Assembly: GCF_900590885.1 (NCBI RefSeq)
Contig: NZ_UUON01000001.1
Location: forward strand, 248,001-312,000
DNA from: Pseudomonas viridiflava
GTDB taxonomy: Bacteria > Pseudomonadota > Gammaproteobacteria > Pseudomonadales > Pseudomonadaceae
Direction of reading: 5' to 3'
DNA: 64,000 bases
The notes under the pieces are model-generated. The model was not told the DNA's origin and did not search any database. It was given only the letters and a program-made list of their open reading frames with translations. Of this stretch, positions 42,922-50,551 are shown piece after piece. The position numbers were made by a program, and so were the translations under genes. Position 1 is the first letter of the stretch; every line of letters starts with the position of its first letter.

Positions 42922-44241
42922 ATGAAAGCCACATTGAATGTGTTAAGCGTATTGACCGGCGGCCTGGGCATTGCCCTGAGCCCCTTGGCATCTGCTGATT
43001 TCCTGAGTGACAGCAAAGCCAACCTGAGCATGCGCAACTTCTATTTTAACAACGATAACCGCGACGGCACCGCCGCGCCGTCGAAGACCGAAGAGTGGGG
43101 CCAGGCGTTTATCCTCAACTATCAATCCGGCTTTACCGACGGCACCGTGGGCTTTGGGCTGGACGCCATCGGCATGCTCGGCGTGACCCTCGACAGCGGC
43201 GCCGGCCGCCATGTGGGCAGCTCGATGATACCCAATGACGACGGCAAGGCCGCCGACAATTGGGCCCGTGGCGGTGCGACGGCCAAGGCGCGTTTTGCCA
43301 AGAGCGAGCTGCGTTACGGCTACCTGCGGCCGAACCTGCCGATCCTGGTGAGCAACGACGGGCGCCTGTTGCCGCAGTCCTTCGAGGGTGGGCAAATCAC
43401 CAGCAGGGACATCGACAACCTGACCCTGATCGGCGGCCAACTCCAGCACACCACCGGCCGTGGCTCCAGTGACCGCAGCGGTTTGGCGGCGGCGGGCGGC
43501 ACCCAGGAAAGCAACAAATTCAACTACGCCGGTGCGGACTATCAGGTGACCAAGGACCTGATGCTCCAGTACTACTACGCCAACCTCGAAGACTATTACC
43601 AGCAGCACTTTGCCGGGCTGATCCATGTGTTGCCGCTGGGCGAATACGGCTCACTGAAAACCGACCTGCGTTACTTCAAGACCAGCTCCGACGGCAAAAA
43701 CAGCAGCGTCGCCGGCCGCGCCGAGGGCTATAAGCTGGGTGGCTATACCAAGAACGGCAACGGCGAAATCGACAACAACACCTGGAGCGCCGCGTTCATC
43801 TATTCCCTGGGTCCGCACGCCATCACGGCCGGCTACCAGCAAGTCTCGGACGACAGCAACTTCGCCCAACTCAACCAGGGTGGCCTGGTGAACAAAGGCG
43901 AGGGCGGGGCCAGCCTGTACCTCTACACCGACCGTACCGTGCAAACCTTTATCCAGGCGGGCGAGCGCACCGCGTTTGCGCAGTACGCCTACGACTTCGC
44001 GTCCCTCGGCGTGCCGGGGCTCAAGGCGTCGGTGATGTACCTGAAGGGCGACCACATCCTCACCGCCAGCGGCAACGACGCCAGCGAGTGGGAACGGGAT
44101 ATTTCGTTGGATTACGTGGTGCAAAGCGGCACGTTCAAGAACGTCGGCTTCGGCTGGCGCAACGGTGTATCGCGCAGTGAAGTGGCGCGGGACCAGGATC
44201 AGAACCGGGTGTTTGTCAGCTACTCGATTCCGTTGATGTAA
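42922..44241 (+). CDS. OprD-family outer-membrane porin
   Basis: A 439-residue outer-membrane channel. The signal peptide ends LASA before DFLSDSKANLSMRNFYFN, the standard start of mature OprD proteins, with NRDG next. SELRYGYLRPNLPILVSNDGRLLPQSFEG is the family's conserved central block (residues about 128-156). The protein ends in strand SYSIPLM. GAGG lies upstream of ATG 42922. It lies eight bases after the phosphodiesterase gene and completes a path from outer membrane to cytoplasm for the operon's substrate. Confidence 0.92.
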   Translation: MKATLNVLSVLTGGLGIALSPLASADFLSDSKANLSMRNFYFNNDNRDGTAAPSKTEEWGQAFILNYQSGFTDGTVGFGLDAIGMLGVTLDSGAGRHVGSSMIPNDDGKAADNWARGGATAKARFAKSELRYGYLRPNLPILVSNDGRLLPQSFEGGQITSRDIDNLTLIGGQLQHTTGRGSSDRSGLAAAGGTQESNKFNYAGADYQVTKDLMLQYYYANLEDYYQQHFAGLIHVLPLGEYGSLKTDLRYFKTSSDGKNSSVAGRAEGYKLGGYTKNGNGEIDNNTWSAAFIYSLGPHAITAGYQQVSDDSNFAQLNQGGLVNKGEGGASLYLYTDRTVQTFIQAGERTAFAQYAYDFASLGVPGLKASVMYLKGDHILTASGNDASEWERDISLDYVVQSGTFKNVGFGWRNGVSRSEVARDQDQNRVFVSYSIPLM

Positions 44242-44267
44242 CGACACGGATATCGGCTTCCCCCCCC

Positions 44268-44361
44268 TGTGGCGAGGGAGCTTGCTCCCGTTGGGCTGCG
44301 CAGCGGCCCTGAAAAAGCCGGAGCGCTACGCACTCCAGCGCGAGCAAGCTCGCTCGCCACA
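44268..44361. repeat. REP-type inverted repeat of a second family
   Basis: TGTGGCGAGGGAGCTTGCTC at the left and GAGCAAGCTCGCTCGCCACA at the right are inverted imperfect copies enclosing a GC-rich spacer with its own dyad (GGGCTGCGCAGCGGCCC). It differs in core from the GTGGGAGGGGGC repeats elsewhere. It lies between convergent genes. Confidence 0.85.
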
Positions 44362-44373
44362 AGGGGGTGGCGC

Positions 44374-46017
44374 TCAGGCTACGCGGTTGCGGCCTGCGCC
44401 CTTGGCCTCGTACAAGCGCATGTCCGCGCGCTTGAGCAGTGCCAGGGAGTCGCGGTCCGAGGGTTCGGCGACGCCTACGCCGATGCTGACCGTCACATGG
44501 CCTACGGTCGGGAATACCGCCGCCGCCACGGCTGCGCGGATTTTCTCGGCGACCACTTCGGGGCTGTCGGGCTCTTCGACTTCGGGCAGCAGCACCGCGA
44601 ATTCTTCACCGCCGTAACGCGCGACAAAGTCGGTGGCGCGCGTGGTGTTTTCGATCAGCGCCGCGAGTTGGCACAGCACGTCATCGCCAATCGCGTGGCC
44701 GTAGGTGTCGTTGACACGCTTGAAGTAGTCGGCGTCGATCAGCAGCAGCGCAAAGGTACGCCCGGTGCGCTGGAACAGCAGGCTGTTCTCGGCGAGTTTT
44801 TCATCGAAGCGGCGACGGTTATAGACGCCGGTCAGCGCATCGTGGGTGGCCAGTTTGAGCAGGTCGGCGTTGGCCTGGGTGAGGTCGGCGGTGCGCTGGG
44901 CGACGGTGGCTTCCAGGGAAGCATTGGCGTCCTGCAGTTGGCGTTCCTTGGCCAGCAGCGATTGGGTCATGCCGCTGAGGGAACGGCCCAGTTGGGCGAT
45001 CTCCAACACCGAATGTTCCTGGGGGAACACCGCGCCGGGCTGCTGGTTCTGCACCAGTTTGGCCGACCGGGCCAGGCGCTCGATGGGGCGGCTGAGGGAG
45101 GACGCCAGGTAGTACGCGGCCAGCACAAACACCACGGCGGCGAGTACGCCAAGAATCAGCAATTGATAGAGCAGGCTGCGCGCCGGTTGCAGGGCCACGT
45201 CCAGCGGCTGGCGGACCATGATGTACCAGGTCACTTTCGCGTTTGACGGGCTGGGCACCGCGACCGAGGCGGTCACGTAGCCGTTGCCGATCGACCAGCC
45301 GGAGGGCGTGAGCAGCTTGTCGCTGGCCATCTGCTCGCCGGCGAGCAGCTCGGGGTAGAGCACCTTGCCGTCGAAGTCGACAATCAGCGCTTCGATATCA
45401 GGAATGGCGTCTTTTTGCATCACCGCCGAATCGACGATCTGCGTGACCCACCGCCAGTGCGCGTGGGCTCCCAGCACGCCGATGGTCTGGCCCTCGGCAT
45501 TGCGGATCGGCGCGGCGAAGTCGATAAAGCGCAACGGTTCGCCATTGGCCGAACCCGGCAGTAGCTTGGCCAGCAACACGGCTTCATGGGGATCGCCGGT
45601 GTACTCGCCATGCATCCCCGCCTGGAACCACGGGCGCTGGCTGACCGACTGGTTCACCAGCAGACCGTTGACCGCCTGGCGCACGCGGCCGTCGGCATCG
45701 GCCACGCCCATCCAGGCGTATTCGGCGCGCGATTGGGTGCGCAGTTCCATCAAGGTCAGGATGTCCGGCGCGTCCAGGTCGCCCCTGCGAAAGAGCGGCG
45801 CCTTGCTCAGCAACGACACTTCCAACTGACGCTCGCGCAGTTGCACGGCCAACAGCGCCGCCGTGGACCGCGCCGTACTCAGCAGCGCATTGCCGCTGGC
45901 CTGCTTGCGCTGTTCGGTGGCGATATGCCCCACGTAGACCCCCACGCTCAGCAGCGTAAGCAAGGACAAACCGGCAAACCACAGGGTCAGGTGACTACGC
46001 AGACTGGCTTTGATCAT
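44374..46017 (-). CDS. Membrane-bound diguanylate cyclase with periplasmic sensor domain
   Basis: A 547-residue enzyme that makes cyclic di-GMP from two GTP. A transmembrane helix at about 10-32 is followed by a periplasmic dCACHE-type domain (about 33-275, with YAWMGVADADGRVRQ and GAHAHWRWV), a second helix near 285-310, a HAMP-like linker (SRPIERLARSAKLVQ), a short coiled coil, and a GGDEF domain. The active-site motif is GGEEF at 469-473, and RATD at 460-463 is an intact inhibitory site. It is probably active and feedback-controlled. The gene stands alone, so the sensed signal is unknown. Confidence 0.94.
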   Translation of the reverse strand: MIKASLRSHLTLWFAGLSLLTLLSVGVYVGHIATEQRKQASGNALLSTARSTAALLAVQLRERQLEVSLLSKAPLFRRGDLDAPDILTLMELRTQSRAEYAWMGVADADGRVRQAVNGLLVNQSVSQRPWFQAGMHGEYTGDPHEAVLLAKLLPGSANGEPLRFIDFAAPIRNAEGQTIGVLGAHAHWRWVTQIVDSAVMQKDAIPDIEALIVDFDGKVLYPELLAGEQMASDKLLTPSGWSIGNGYVTASVAVPSPSNAKVTWYIMVRQPLDVALQPARSLLYQLLILGVLAAVVFVLAAYYLASSLSRPIERLARSAKLVQNQQPGAVFPQEHSVLEIAQLGRSLSGMTQSLLAKERQLQDANASLEATVAQRTADLTQANADLLKLATHDALTGVYNRRRFDEKLAENSLLFQRTGRTFALLLIDADYFKRVNDTYGHAIGDDVLCQLAALIENTTRATDFVARYGGEEFAVLLPEVEEPDSPEVVAEKIRAAVAAAVFPTVGHVTVSIGVGVAEPSDRDSLALLKRADMRLYEAKGAGRNRVA

Positions 46018-46149
46018 GGGGACTCATTTGAGTGTTTGTTTTCAGCATAGTACGCGTATTGGCCAGAGCACGACCAACCACAAACGTACAAGAATGCACC
46101 GCAAGCGCGTGCGTAGACTCGCTGCACGATCTCTAATTGCAGGTTTACC

Positions 46150-46755
46150 ATGGACATTTTCCTCTACGCCTTCAGCGTCATGTACAGCCCGGGGCCGGTC
46201 AACCTGATGGGCCTGAATGCCGGGCTCACCGGCAAACTGCGCCGTTCCAGCGGGTTCTACGTCGGCGTGGGCTGCGCGATGCTGCTGATGTTCGTGCTGT
46301 TCGGCTACACCGGCGAGGCGATCATTTCCCAGGCGGCGCTGCCGTATATCTCGCTGGTTGGCGGCGTGTACACGCTGTACCTGGCGTACCAGGTGTTCAC
46401 CGCCCGCACGGTGGTGGAAGAGTCTTCAGGTGCGCCGGGCAAAACCCTCACGTTCTGGAATGGCCTGGTGATCCAGTTGCTTAACCCCAAGGGCATCGTG
46501 GCTGTGTTGCCGATCACCAGTGTGATGCTGCCGGCAGCGCATATCACCGGCGCGTCGATTTTTGTCGTCTCAGCCTTGCTGGGGCTGGGGGCAGTGGGTG
46601 CACCGTGGGTCTACGCCTTGCTCGGTGCTTTGCTGGGGCGGCGGATCAGTGGGGCGGCGGCGTTTACCTGGTTCAACCGCGGCATGGGGTTGGCGCTGGC
46701 GGGGTGTGCGTATTTCATGTTTCACGCGTTCTACTTGCATCTGGTCTCGACATGA
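46150..46755 (+). CDS. LysE/RhtB-family exporter
   Basis: A 201-residue inner-membrane protein with about six hydrophobic segments. MYSPGPVNLMGLNAGLTGKL at the N-terminus, with GPVN, is the LysE family signature. YLAYQVFTAR and WNGLVIQLLNPKG complete the pattern. Relatives export amino acids or homoserine lactone-type molecules. The following gene encodes an unrelated metalloprotease 131 bases away, so no functional partner is evident. Confidence 0.88.
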   Translation: MDIFLYAFSVMYSPGPVNLMGLNAGLTGKLRRSSGFYVGVGCAMLLMFVLFGYTGEAIISQAALPYISLVGGVYTLYLAYQVFTARTVVEESSGAPGKTLTFWNGLVIQLLNPKGIVAVLPITSVMLPAAHITGASIFVVSALLGLGAVGAPWVYALLGALLGRRISGAAAFTWFNRGMGLALAGCAYFMFHAFYLHLVST

Positions 46756-46886
46756 TTCGAGTGGGCGTTTGAAAAAGCTGGTTATACCTTGCGTGGAACT
46801 GCGGATGGGGTAGGCGCCACTGTTCAGCACGTGTTCGCAGGCTGGATGGGCGGGCACGTGATGATCGGGCAAGAAGCCCAACAACC

Positions 46887-47684
46887 ATGGAGGTTATGAA
46901 TTTGATTACTGGCGTAAATACTCACCCACCTGTGATGCCCTTTCACCGTGTGCCGGAGCATAGCGCTGGCCAAGCGCAACACGACGCTGCACCAGTGCTA
47001 TCCAGGCAAAAGCGTGGAGTGGCCGAAACAGCTGCGCTATGGCCACAGTTTTCGACACTCAGGATTTCCCTGATGGGCATGACCAAGGAACAAGAAAAAT
47101 TTACCCGGGACAGCATCAATAAATGGGCCCTCCACATCAATCTGAAACTGGAATTTACTGATAAGGACGACGGTGATATCAGGATCAAGGCAAACAATGA
47201 CCATGTGGGTGGGTTTTCCTACCTGGGCACCGATTGGAAAAACTACGTAGGGGCCAATGAACCCACGATGGAAATCGGGTTCAAGGACGGGCTGGATGAG
47301 TTCACTGGCGGCACGGTACTGCATGAATTCGGTCACGCGCTGGGCCTGCACCATGAGCATCAGCACCCGCAGGCTACGCTTGAGTTCAATTGGGACAAGG
47401 TTATTCAGGCGATGGGAGCGTTGAGCTCGCCATCCATTATTGATGGCAACTTTGCGCCGATCGTCACAGGAGTTATCAGCTCCGCCTATGACCAACGATC
47501 CGTCATGCATTACGGCTTTCCCGAACATTTACTGCTCAGTGGAACGGCCATTGATGACAACAATGAATTGTCGGAGGGGGACAAGGCCTTTGTGCGTTCA
47601 CTCTATCCGACACCCGGCGCCAAACCACTGTCCGCGTACCGTGCGTTTTTGCTGGGCAGCAGTGTTCCTCTACCGCGCACCTAA
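46887..47684 (+). CDS. Zinc metalloprotease, astacin/matrixin-like (M12-type)
   Basis: A 265-residue metzincin-type protease. The zinc site HEFGHALGLHHE (146-157) fits HExxHxxGxxHE, and the Met-turn SVMHY lies about 50 residues later, the arrangement of astacins. KWALHINLKLEFTD and DGDIRIKANN form the N-terminal sheet. No signal peptide or transmembrane segment is visible, so it is either cytoplasmic or exported by another route. The start is uncertain: ATG 46887 has only a weak upstream site and ATG 46896 sits two bases after GGAGG. The first 45 residues, rich in His and Pro, could be a propeptide. The gene is less GC-rich than its neighbours. Confidence 0.82.
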   Translation: MEVMNLITGVNTHPPVMPFHRVPEHSAGQAQHDAAPVLSRQKRGVAETAALWPQFSTLRISLMGMTKEQEKFTRDSINKWALHINLKLEFTDKDDGDIRIKANNDHVGGFSYLGTDWKNYVGANEPTMEIGFKDGLDEFTGGTVLHEFGHALGLHHEHQHPQATLEFNWDKVIQAMGALSSPSIIDGNFAPIVTGVISSAYDQRSVMHYGFPEHLLLSGTAIDDNNELSEGDKAFVRSLYPTPGAKPLSAYRAFLLGSSVPLPRT

Positions 47685-47724
47685 GCCGACGCCCTTTAAA
47701 ACTCAGGGCATTGTGGGAGTCAGG

Positions 47725-48879
47725 TCAGAGGTATTTAAGCCAGGCCAGGTCGCGACGTCGCGCCTTGAGCCTGGCGAACCAGTGCACCGGCGGGTAAAGC
47801 GCCAATGGCAACAGCAGCGCCACCAGCCAGACCGCCCCCATGCTCTCAAAGCCAAAGTAGTTGCCGTGGTTCAAGCCCAACAGCGCAACACACGCCACAT
47901 ACAGCACTTTCAGCACATACAGGTGCAGCAGATAAAAGAACATCGGCGCCGCACCAAACACCGCCAGCACGCTGATCCAACGCTTGTGCCCCACACGTTC
48001 AAACGCCAGCAGCACCAGCAAGCCGATGCCCAGGGTCAGCGCCAGAAACAGCAGCGAAGGCGGGTACTTGGTGACATTGAAGAAGCTCATCAGCGTCTGC
48101 ACACCGCTCTCGTACGCCTGCCAGGGCTTCTCGCCATAGCTGTTGGCCGCGCGCAACACCACGAACCCCACCAATGCACCTACGCCCGACAGCAACAGAT
48201 AGCGCTGGCGCACGGCCGGTTGGGTGGCGTTCGCGAACCATGGGCCGAGGGCGTAACCCAAGGCAATCACGCCGATCCACGGCAGCACCGGGTAGGTGAT
48301 ACGCAGGCGCAGGCTGTCAGTCACGTCGATCCAGCTGCGTTCGTGCAGGATCGCCCAGCCGTTTTGCAACGCGGAACCGGGCGCGAAATGCAGGCCATCC
48401 AGCAGGTTGTGCCCGCCGATGATCACCAGCGCCACCGCGATCAGCAGCGGGCGCGGCAACCACACCAGCGCGGCGAGGGCGAGCATGCTCACGCCAATCG
48501 CCCAGATCACTTGCATGTAGATCACGCTGGGCGGCAGTTGGAAGGTCCAGGCGAAGTTGACCAGGGTAAATTCCAGTACCACCAGAAACAGCCCGCGCTT
48601 GAACAGGAACGCCGACACGTCGCGCCGGCCCTGATATTTCTGGCCGTACAAAAACGCCGACAAACCGGTGAGCAACACAAACACCGGCGCGCACAGATGC
48701 GCCAGGGTGCGGCTGATAAACAGCACGGGTTCGGTGCTGTCGATGCTCATCGGGTCGCTGACCTGTCGGTGCAGCAGGAAGGTTTCGCGCACGTGGTCGA
48801 GCAGCATAAACAGGATGACCAAGCCGCGCAGGGCGTCGATGCAAAGCAGGCGTTGGCGCAGGGGAACAGCGTCGGTCAT
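47725..48879 (-). CDS. DUF1624/heparan-alpha-glucosaminide acetyltransferase-like membrane protein
   Basis: A 384-residue membrane protein with about ten hydrophobic segments. IDALRGLVILFMLLDHVRET is the hallmark start of the DUF1624 (YeiB/HGSNAT-related) acyltransferase group, with the His of LDHVRE as presumed catalytic or substrate residue; AHLCAPVFVLLTGLSAFLYG follows. FYLLHLYVLKVLY near the C-terminus is also typical. It probably transfers an acyl group across the inner membrane, but no substrate is known. ATG 48879 is preferred over an in-frame TTG at 48885. Confidence 0.82.
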   Translation of the reverse strand: MTDAVPLRQRLLCIDALRGLVILFMLLDHVRETFLLHRQVSDPMSIDSTEPVLFISRTLAHLCAPVFVLLTGLSAFLYGQKYQGRRDVSAFLFKRGLFLVVLEFTLVNFAWTFQLPPSVIYMQVIWAIGVSMLALAALVWLPRPLLIAVALVIIGGHNLLDGLHFAPGSALQNGWAILHERSWIDVTDSLRLRITYPVLPWIGVIALGYALGPWFANATQPAVRQRYLLLSGVGALVGFVVLRAANSYGEKPWQAYESGVQTLMSFFNVTKYPPSLLFLALTLGIGLLVLLAFERVGHKRWISVLAVFGAAPMFFYLLHLYVLKVLYVACVALLGLNHGNYFGFESMGAVWLVALLLPLALYPPVHWFARLKARRRDLAWLKYL

Positions 48880-49014
48880 GGGCAAGGATCACAGGGCAGG
48901 GCGGAAAGAGGGCGTTATCCTATAACATTAATTAACGCGTTGCCGTGCTTCGTTGTGCAGATTAGAATGCGATCAATTCTTAATTACTCCTTGGCCCCGG
49001 CGCCGGTGACTCGC

Positions 49015-49512
49015 ATGTCGTCCTCCCTCAATCTGCCAATCCAGGATTTGTACTGCGAACACCACGGATGGTTGTACCGCTGGCTCGACCGCAAGCTGGG
49101 CAATGCCAACGACGCGGCCGACCTGGCACACGACACCTTCATGCGCCTGCTGACCCGCCCCGGCAGCGGCGGTTTCGGCAGCGAACCGCGCGCCTTGCTG
49201 ACCCATATCGCCAAAGGCCTGATGATTGACAGCTGGCGCCGCCAGGAAGTCGAACGCGCCTATCTGGAAACCATCGCCCACCTGCCCGAGCAGCAAGTGC
49301 CGTCGCCGGAAACCCGCTGGCTGATCCTCGAAGCGCTGTACCGTATCGAAGCCATGCTGCGCGACTTGCCGGAGAAAACCCGCCAGGCGTTCCTGATGGC
49401 GCAGATCGACGGCCTGACCTATCAGCAGATCGCCGATGAATTGAAGGTGTCGCTGGTGTCGGTCAAACGCTATATGCGCGATGCGTTCCTCGCCTGCCTG
49501 AGCGTGGCATGA
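49015..49512 (+). CDS. ECF sigma factor, FecI type
   Basis: A 165-residue sigma factor that directs RNA polymerase to the promoter of a ferric-siderophore receptor gene. Region 2 is LYCEHHGWLYRWLDRKLGN with AADLAHDTFMRLL; region 4 is LRDLPEKTRQAFLMAQIDG with YQQIADELKVSLVSVKRYM. ATG 49015 (MSSSLNLPIQDLY) is the family start; the reading frame is open far upstream but that part overlaps an antisense gene and is not coding. The stop overlaps the fecR-like gene. Confidence 0.92.
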   Translation: MSSSLNLPIQDLYCEHHGWLYRWLDRKLGNANDAADLAHDTFMRLLTRPGSGGFGSEPRALLTHIAKGLMIDSWRRQEVERAYLETIAHLPEQQVPSPETRWLILEALYRIEAMLRDLPEKTRQAFLMAQIDGLTYQQIADELKVSLVSVKRYMRDAFLACLSVA

Positions 49513-50462
49513 ACCCGTCGATCGACCCGCTGATCCTCGGCGAAGCCGCCGACTGGATGGTGCAGTTGCAATCCGGCAGCGCCACCGACGAAGACCGCCG
49601 CGCCATCGCCCAATGGCAGGGCCGCAGCGCCCAGCACGCCCAGGCCTGGCAGCGTGCTCAGGCGGTGCTCGGTGATTTCAACAGCGTGCCGGCGTTGATT
49701 GCCGGCGACACCCTCAAGCGTATCGGCCGCAAAAAATCCCTTGGCCGCCGCCAGGCCCTCGGGCTGTTGCTGCTGGCGGGCCCCGCGACCTGGCTGGCCT
49801 GGCAGCAAAAGCCCTGGCAGGCCTGGACGGCCGACCAGCACACCGCCATCGGCGAGCAACGCGACCTGACCTTGCCCGACGGTACGCGGCTGCTGATCAA
49901 CACTGCCAGCTCGTTGAATATTGCCTTCACCGACCAGGTGCGGCGCATCGACCTGCTGCAAGGCGAGGTGATGATCACCACCGCCAAAGACCCCGCGCCC
50001 ACCCATCGCGCGTTTATCGTGCAGACCCGCCATGGCACGGCGCGTGCGCTGGGCACGCATTTCAGCGTGCGCGTGGGCGAGCACAGCAGCCGCGTGGCGG
50101 TGCTCGAAGGTGCGGTAGAAATGCTGCCCGCGCGTGCCAGCCGCGGGCTGATCCTCAAGGCCGGTGAGCAGAGTGCCTTTGGCGGCGACAGCGTGGCGGC
50201 CGTGGCGCCGTTGGACCGCAGCGCGCTGACCTGGGAAAACGGCATGCTCTTGGCCCAGCACATGCGCCTGGCGGATTTGCTCGACGAACTGGGCCGCTAC
50301 CGCCGTGGCGTGCTGCGCTGCCACGCCAGCGTGGCCGGTTTGAGCGTTTCCGGGGCCTTCCCCCTGCGTGACACCGACGCCAGCCTGCGCCTGTTGCAGG
50401 ACACCCTGCCGGTAAAAGTCAGCAGCCTGACCGGCTACTGGGTGACGCTCGAGCCGCGCTGA
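49509..50462 (+). CDS. FecR-family anti-sigma/sigma regulator
   Basis: A 317-residue inner-membrane regulator. The cytoplasmic N-terminal domain has DWMVQLQSGSATDEDRRAIAQW and the conserved WQGRSAQHAQAWQRAQ. One membrane helix follows (QALGLLLLAGPATWLAW, near 78-95), then the periplasmic FecR domain (REQRDLTLPDGTRLLINTASS, VQTRHGTARALGTHFSVRV) and a C-terminal STN-like part that contacts the receptor. It relays siderophore binding by the next gene's product to the sigma factor. ATG 49509 overlaps the sigma stop. Confidence 0.93.
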   Translation: MNPSIDPLILGEAADWMVQLQSGSATDEDRRAIAQWQGRSAQHAQAWQRAQAVLGDFNSVPALIAGDTLKRIGRKKSLGRRQALGLLLLAGPATWLAWQQKPWQAWTADQHTAIGEQRDLTLPDGTRLLINTASSLNIAFTDQVRRIDLLQGEVMITTAKDPAPTHRAFIVQTRHGTARALGTHFSVRVGEHSSRVAVLEGAVEMLPARASRGLILKAGEQSAFGGDSVAAVAPLDRSALTWENGMLLAQHMRLADLLDELGRYRRGVLRCHASVAGLSVSGAFPLRDTDASLRLLQDTLPVKVSSLTGYWVTLEPR

Positions 50463-50551
50463 ATCTTTTTTATCTTTCGCTGATACCTTTTTCGTTGTCG
50501 CGCGGTGTAGGGGAGAACCCTCAACGTTGCACCGCGCCGACAGGAATGCCC

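Noticed and set aside
44268..44361. Long inverted repeat considered as a CRISPR unit or IS end
   Set aside because: There is one pair only, with no target duplication and no transposase. The arms match REP-type repeats of fluorescent pseudomonads.
46756..46886. Short region between the LysE and protease genes checked for a small gene or RNA
   Set aside because: The only open frame is antisense and without a ribosome-binding site, and no convincing structure was seen.
48962..48982. Possible Fur box upstream of the FecI-type sigma gene
   Set aside because: The AGAAT/ATTCT dyad matches the 19-base Fur consensus at only about ten positions, below what I would call a site, although iron control of this set is expected.
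47440..49000. Long open frame on the plus strand running from the metalloprotease gene into the sigma factor gene
   Set aside because: It lies antisense to the DUF1624-type gene and has Gln/His/Arg-rich shadow composition. Only its last part from 49015 is a real gene.
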